A DNA stretch of 23,231 bases from Limnobacter sp. GTDB taxonomy: Bacteria; Pseudomonadota; Gammaproteobacteria; Burkholderiales; Burkholderiaceae_B. Location of the stretch: positions 1 through 23,231 of the forward strand of contig JAAURO010000002.1 in NCBI GenBank assembly GCA_012032215.1, written 5' to 3'. Shown piece by piece: positions 20,301 through 23,231 of this stretch. The notes below the pieces were generated by a model. The model was not told where the DNA came from. It did not search any database and saw only the letters and a list, made by a program, of their open reading frames with translations. The position numbers and the translations under genes were made by a program. Numbering within the stretch: position 1 is the first letter of the stretch; each line of letters starts with the position of its first letter.

Positions 20301-21651
20301 TATGCCAGCCACTACAGTGAGGTTTTGTGTGATGCTCGGCGGGTGTTTTCCGCCTATCGGGAAGAACTGGGGCCACTGCGCTATTCGATTGCGGCCCACC
20401 GTTCACAAGGCAGCCATTTCTGGGACGTAGACGGCAACCACTATGTGGACTTGGCAATGGGGTTCGGTTCGCATTTGTTTGGTCACCGACCTGATTTTCT
20501 GATGGATGCCCTTTATCAGCAACTTGATCTCGGCATTCACCTGGGGCCCGTGTGTCATTTGGCCGGGGAAGTGGCAGAAATGATCAGTCAACTCACAGGA
20601 ACAGACCGGGTGACTTTCTGCAACAGCGGCACCGAAGCAGTGATGACTGCCATTCGCATTGCACGTGCAGCCACAGGCCGCTCGAAAATTGCACTGATGA
20701 AAAATGCCTACCACGGCCATTTCGATGGAACATTGGTTACCCCAGACATGAACAGCCCAGACCATGCGGCAAAACCCATGAGCCTGGGGCGTTCCCGCCA
20801 GCATGACCAGTGACACACTGGTTTTTGCAATGGAAGACGAAAACACCCCCCATCTTCTGGCCGAACGCGCCCACGAAATTGCAGCCATTGTTGTGGAGCC
20901 TGTGCAAAACAGACGCCCCTGATCACCAACCAGAACAACTTTTAAAACAACTGCGCCGAATTGCCACAGCCAGCGGCTCAGTTCTGATTTTTGACGAAAT
21001 TCTGATTGGTTTTCGTGTACATCCAGCAGGTGGCCAGGGCTACTTTGGTGTTCAAGCAGATCTGTCTGTTTACGCCAAAGTGTTAGGCGCGGCTTGCCCA
21101 TCAGCGCGATTGCAGGCAGCGCCGCATTGATGGATTTCGTCGACGGCGGCCCATGGCGTGGCCCAACAGACCCAGGCCCACAGAATCAAAACACCTACAC
21201 CGCAGGCACCTACACCCGCCACCCCCTTTCATTGGCTGCGGCACATGCGATTTTGAGTGAATTAATTCGACAAGGCCCCAGCCTTCAACAGGGTTTAAAC
21301 CAAAGAGCAGATGAACTGGCTAATGTGCTGAACACGCACTTCAAACAATGTGGAATACCACTTCGCATGCAAAACTTTGGCTCCTTTTTCCGCTTCGCCC
21401 ATGAGGGCAATTTAAGTTTTGTGTATCCACCGCTGGCCCTGGAGCTTTTTGTCAAAAGTATGATCAACCGCGGTATTTACATTTGGGAAGGAGGCACCTG
21501 CTTCCTCTCCACAGCGCACAGCGACTCAGACCTGAATCAAATCGTAGATGCCGCAGAATCCAGTGTGGCCGAGCTGTTACAAGGCGGCTATTGGGCAAAC
21601 TCGGTCAACAAATCCACCCACCGGGAATCGGCATGGTCAACCGTGGCGTAA
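17322..21651 (+). CDS. PKS module KS-(inactive AT)-ACP-aminotransferase, three frameshifts
   Basis: Extends a chain by two carbons and converts its beta-keto group to an amine, as do the KS-AT-ACP-AMT parts of mycosubtilin and iturin synthases. The KS (residues 5-430) is complete: Cys177 (TSCSSG), His312 (THGTGT), His349 (FGHLEA). The next 350 residues are a worn AT: the serine motif reads GQGSGE with Gly614 at the nucleophile position, and the HAFH region is unrecognisable. The ACP has GADSL (Ser886). A QPIQA repeat linker leads to a class III aminotransferase with FCNSGTEAV, NAYHGHFDG, FDEILIGFR and the PLP Lys in YAKVLGG. Frames break around 20775-20795, at the C-run 20916-20919 (one extra) and near 21086-21092 (one short), all in the aminotransferase. 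Corrected length is about 1442 aa. The start is uncertain: ATG 17322 or 17334, both with poor ribosome sites. Loading needs an AT from elsewhere. Confidence 0.87.
20151..20195 (+). repeat. Three tandem 15-bp repeats encoding QPIQA
   Basis: CAGCCAATTCAAGCA is repeated three times without mismatch, followed by a decayed fourth copy. It lies in frame between the ACP and the aminotransferase and encodes a flexible Gln/Pro/Ala interdomain linker. The copy number is likely to vary between strains by slippage. Confidence 0.85.
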
Positions 21652-22937
21652 TTTCACCCATCGAACAGCACATCTGGCAGCTTGCAGGGCGACAACCGAA
21701 TGCGGCCTGGCAAATGCCAAAGGGATTTCGTCTGTTTGGCGCGTTAAATGCGAATGCCCTCAAAGCGGCTTTTTATCGTGTTTTGAAAAGCCACAGCAGT
21801 TTGCAAACGCTGTGGCTTTCAAACGGTAAAACGGCTGCACCTGTGTTGGTTGATCGCATCGACCTCGAAAGCATATTCACCACCCATGATTTTTCCAATC
21901 ACTTGCACCCCTTCGCCAGCGCCATGCAGCGCTTCGATCTGGAAGAACAACTTCCTTTCTACTTGGCGGAAGAACTACCGATTCGCCTTCAGCTTTTGCG
22001 CTTAGACGACCAAGACCACGTTTTGCTGATCACCGCACATCAAATCGCATTTGACCTTTTCAGTTGGACACTTTTTTGGAATGCGCTTTGTGAAAACTAT
22101 GAATTGGCAATTGAAAGCAATCTGAAAACAAATCTTGTCGAGAGATTTACAACCAACAACCTGCCCAACAATACTCTACTGACCCGAGAAGACATCGCAC
22201 AACATGAGCTAGCGCTTCTGCACACAGACGAAGGCGCTGCTTGTCTTGCCCACTGGCAAAAGCTGCTTCAAAGCAACGTAGAACCGACAACACGCCATCA
22301 CATCTACTCACACCTGCGCGAAGAAGGTTCAGAAGTAGCTGTTCGAATCGATGCAAAATCCCGACATGCAATTGAGACCTTGCGCAGACGATTCAAAAGC
22401 ACCAATCAAGCCGTGTTCCTGGCCTTGTTTGCCAAACTCTTGCACACACAGCAGATTGAAAACGGCCCAGCTTTGTATGCTGCACCCACCACGCGCAGAC
22501 TCAAGCCCGAACTCGAGCAAGCGATTGCTCCACTGGCTGGTACCAATCTGTTTCTATTTGAAGCGAAAGCAAGCGACACACTGGACACGCTGATTGAAAA
22601 AGCCACCCATGAAATACGCAGGGCCTGGGGATACATGCAGGTACCCGCCGAAGCCGCTTTGCATGCAGCAAACACCACCGAGCAACAACACAGCGTGCCC
22701 TACTGCCTCAACATCGATGACCAGAAAACCCAAAGCTGGCAGCCACTAGGCTCAACCAAATGTCAACAGCTCTTTACCAAAACCCGTACCGCCAAACACG
22801 ACATCACTTTGTCACTCAACAGCAGCCCGGAAGGTATCAGCGGAAGAATTGAATTCAGCTTATCCAAACTTTCCACAAACCAGGACACCGAATTGGCACT
22901 TGGTTTTAAGAAATTAATAGAGGAGTATCTCCCATGA
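21633..22937 (+). CDS. Stand-alone condensation-domain-like protein with HQxxxDL motif
   Basis: A 434 aa protein, the size of a single NRPS condensation domain, beginning with the typical ISPIEQHIWQL. The family's active-site motif HHxxxDG reads H136-Q-I-A-F-D-L142: the second, catalytic His is Gln and the Gly is Leu, though Asp141 remains. The C-terminal half keeps the C-domain pattern (NQAVFLALFAKLL, LEQAIAPLAGTNLF, HDITLSLN). It could be a non-catalytic docking partner, or catalyse a reaction that does not need that His. The start at ATG 21633 overlaps the aminotransferase stop by 19 bp, with GGGA six bases before it; the frame is intact. The last bases overlap the next gene as ATGA. Confidence 0.8.
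   Translation: MVNRGVISPIEQHIWQLAGRQPNAAWQMPKGFRLFGALNANALKAAFYRVLKSHSSLQTLWLSNGKTAAPVLVDRIDLESIFTTHDFSNHLHPFASAMQRFDLEEQLPFYLAEELPIRLQLLRLDDQDHVLLITAHQIAFDLFSWTLFWNALCENYELAIESNLKTNLVERFTTNNLPNNTLLTREDIAQHELALLHTDEGAACLAHWQKLLQSNVEPTTRHHIYSHLREEGSEVAVRIDAKSRHAIETLRRRFKSTNQAVFLALFAKLLHTQQIENGPALYAAPTTRRLKPELEQAIAPLAGTNLFLFEAKASDTLDTLIEKATHEIRRAWGYMQVPAEAALHAANTTEQQHSVPYCLNIDDQKTQSWQPLGSTKCQQLFTKTRTAKHDITLSLNSSPEGISGRIEFSLSKLSTNQDTELALGFKKLIEEYLP
22919..22925 (+). promoter_or_regulatory. Strong Shine-Dalgarno AGAGGAG for the downstream ACP gene
   Basis: AGAGGAG lies eight bases before the ATG at 22934, inside the end of the condensation-like gene. It fixes the start of the last gene. Confidence 0.65.
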
Positions 22938-23231
22938 ATCAACTCGAAAGTAGCAGCATTCAACACACCATTGTCACCACACTGGCTGACCTGCTCCGTG
23001 CAGACACGGCCTCGATTGATGTAAACAGCCCATTGCTTGAACTCGGCGCAGATTCACTGATCTTTGTGGAAGTAATCCGCAGCCTAGACAAGACCTACGG
23101 CGTCAAATTGAGCGTGAGAGAACTGTTTGAGGAACTCACCACGGTTGAGGCGCTGGTTCAAACGCGTCGCTGTAACACAGAATCAAGCAGCCGTTTCGCC
23201 TGCCCGAGCACAACAGCAACCCCAAAACACA
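22934..23231 (+). CDS. N-terminal acyl carrier protein domain of a further synthase protein, cut by window end
   Basis: The first 99 codons of a gene open at the right edge. Residues 5-75 form an ACP with LLELGADSLIFVEVIR; the Ser of GADSL carries phosphopantetheine. It closely resembles the ACP of the KS-ACP-AMT protein (LELGADSLILTEVIR; LSVRQLFEDL versus LSVRELFEEL), so the two are probably duplicates. A Ser/Thr/Pro-rich stretch follows (from about residue 80), as expected of a linker to another domain. In the paralogue the next domain is an aminotransferase, so another amine-forming or condensing domain may lie downstream (inference). The start overlaps the previous stop as ATGA. Confidence 0.82.
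   Translation, partial: MNQLESSSIQHTIVTTLADLLRADTASIDVNSPLLELGADSLIFVEVIRSLDKTYGVKLSVRELFEELTTVEALVQTRRCNTESSSRFACPSTTATPKH

Noticed and set aside
1..23231. Insertion sequences, tRNA or rRNA genes, attachment sites
   Set aside because: No transposase-like protein, terminal repeats or structural RNA were seen; the window is almost wholly explained by biosynthetic genes.

Overview
This 23 kb window is the inside of a hybrid polyketide / fatty-acid / amine biosynthetic gene cluster. It appears bacterial, with roughly balanced GC. Tight operons with 4-20 bp gene overlaps and the protein families suggest a Gram-negative proteobacterium, but nothing here fixes the genus. Both ends are open: a PKS gene runs off the left edge and a carrier-protein gene runs off the right.

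Layout. Two divergent operons face away from a 285 bp non-coding region (6554-6838) that holds an inverted repeat. The minus-strand operon has an AL-KR-ACP starter module (6553-2926) overlapping a KS-AT-(KR...) elongation module (2936-1). The plus-strand operon has, in order: a small SCP2-like protein; a ferritin-like diiron oxygenase; a giant FAAL-ACP-aminotransferase-acyl-ACP reductase fusion; a SyrB2-type Fe/2-oxoglutarate enzyme; a type II thioesterase; an MFS exporter; an Eis-type N-acetyltransferase; a KS-(dead AT)-ACP-aminotransferase protein; a stand-alone condensation-like protein with an altered active-site motif; and the start of another ACP-bearing protein.

Proposed logic (inference). 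The FAAL-ACP-AMT-AAR protein holds every domain needed to activate a fatty acid, carry it on its own ACP, reduce it to an aldehyde and transaminate it to a fatty amine. The diiron and SyrB2-like enzymes next to it would tailor the chain or the new nitrogen. A second amine can be installed by the KS-ACP-AMT module. The left operon would build an acyl part from a keto- or hydroxy-acid starter, and the condensation-like protein or thioesterase could join or release the pieces. Eis and MFS would modify and export a cationic amphiphile. I do not recognise this exact gene set as a named pathway.

Sequence quality. Five large genes and the diiron gene carry 13 apparent frameshifts, mostly single-base indels in or near short homopolymers, with conserved protein on both sides. 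They look like sequencing errors, so I annotate full-length genes across them. SCP2, SyrB2-like, thioesterase, MFS and condensation-like genes read without interruption.
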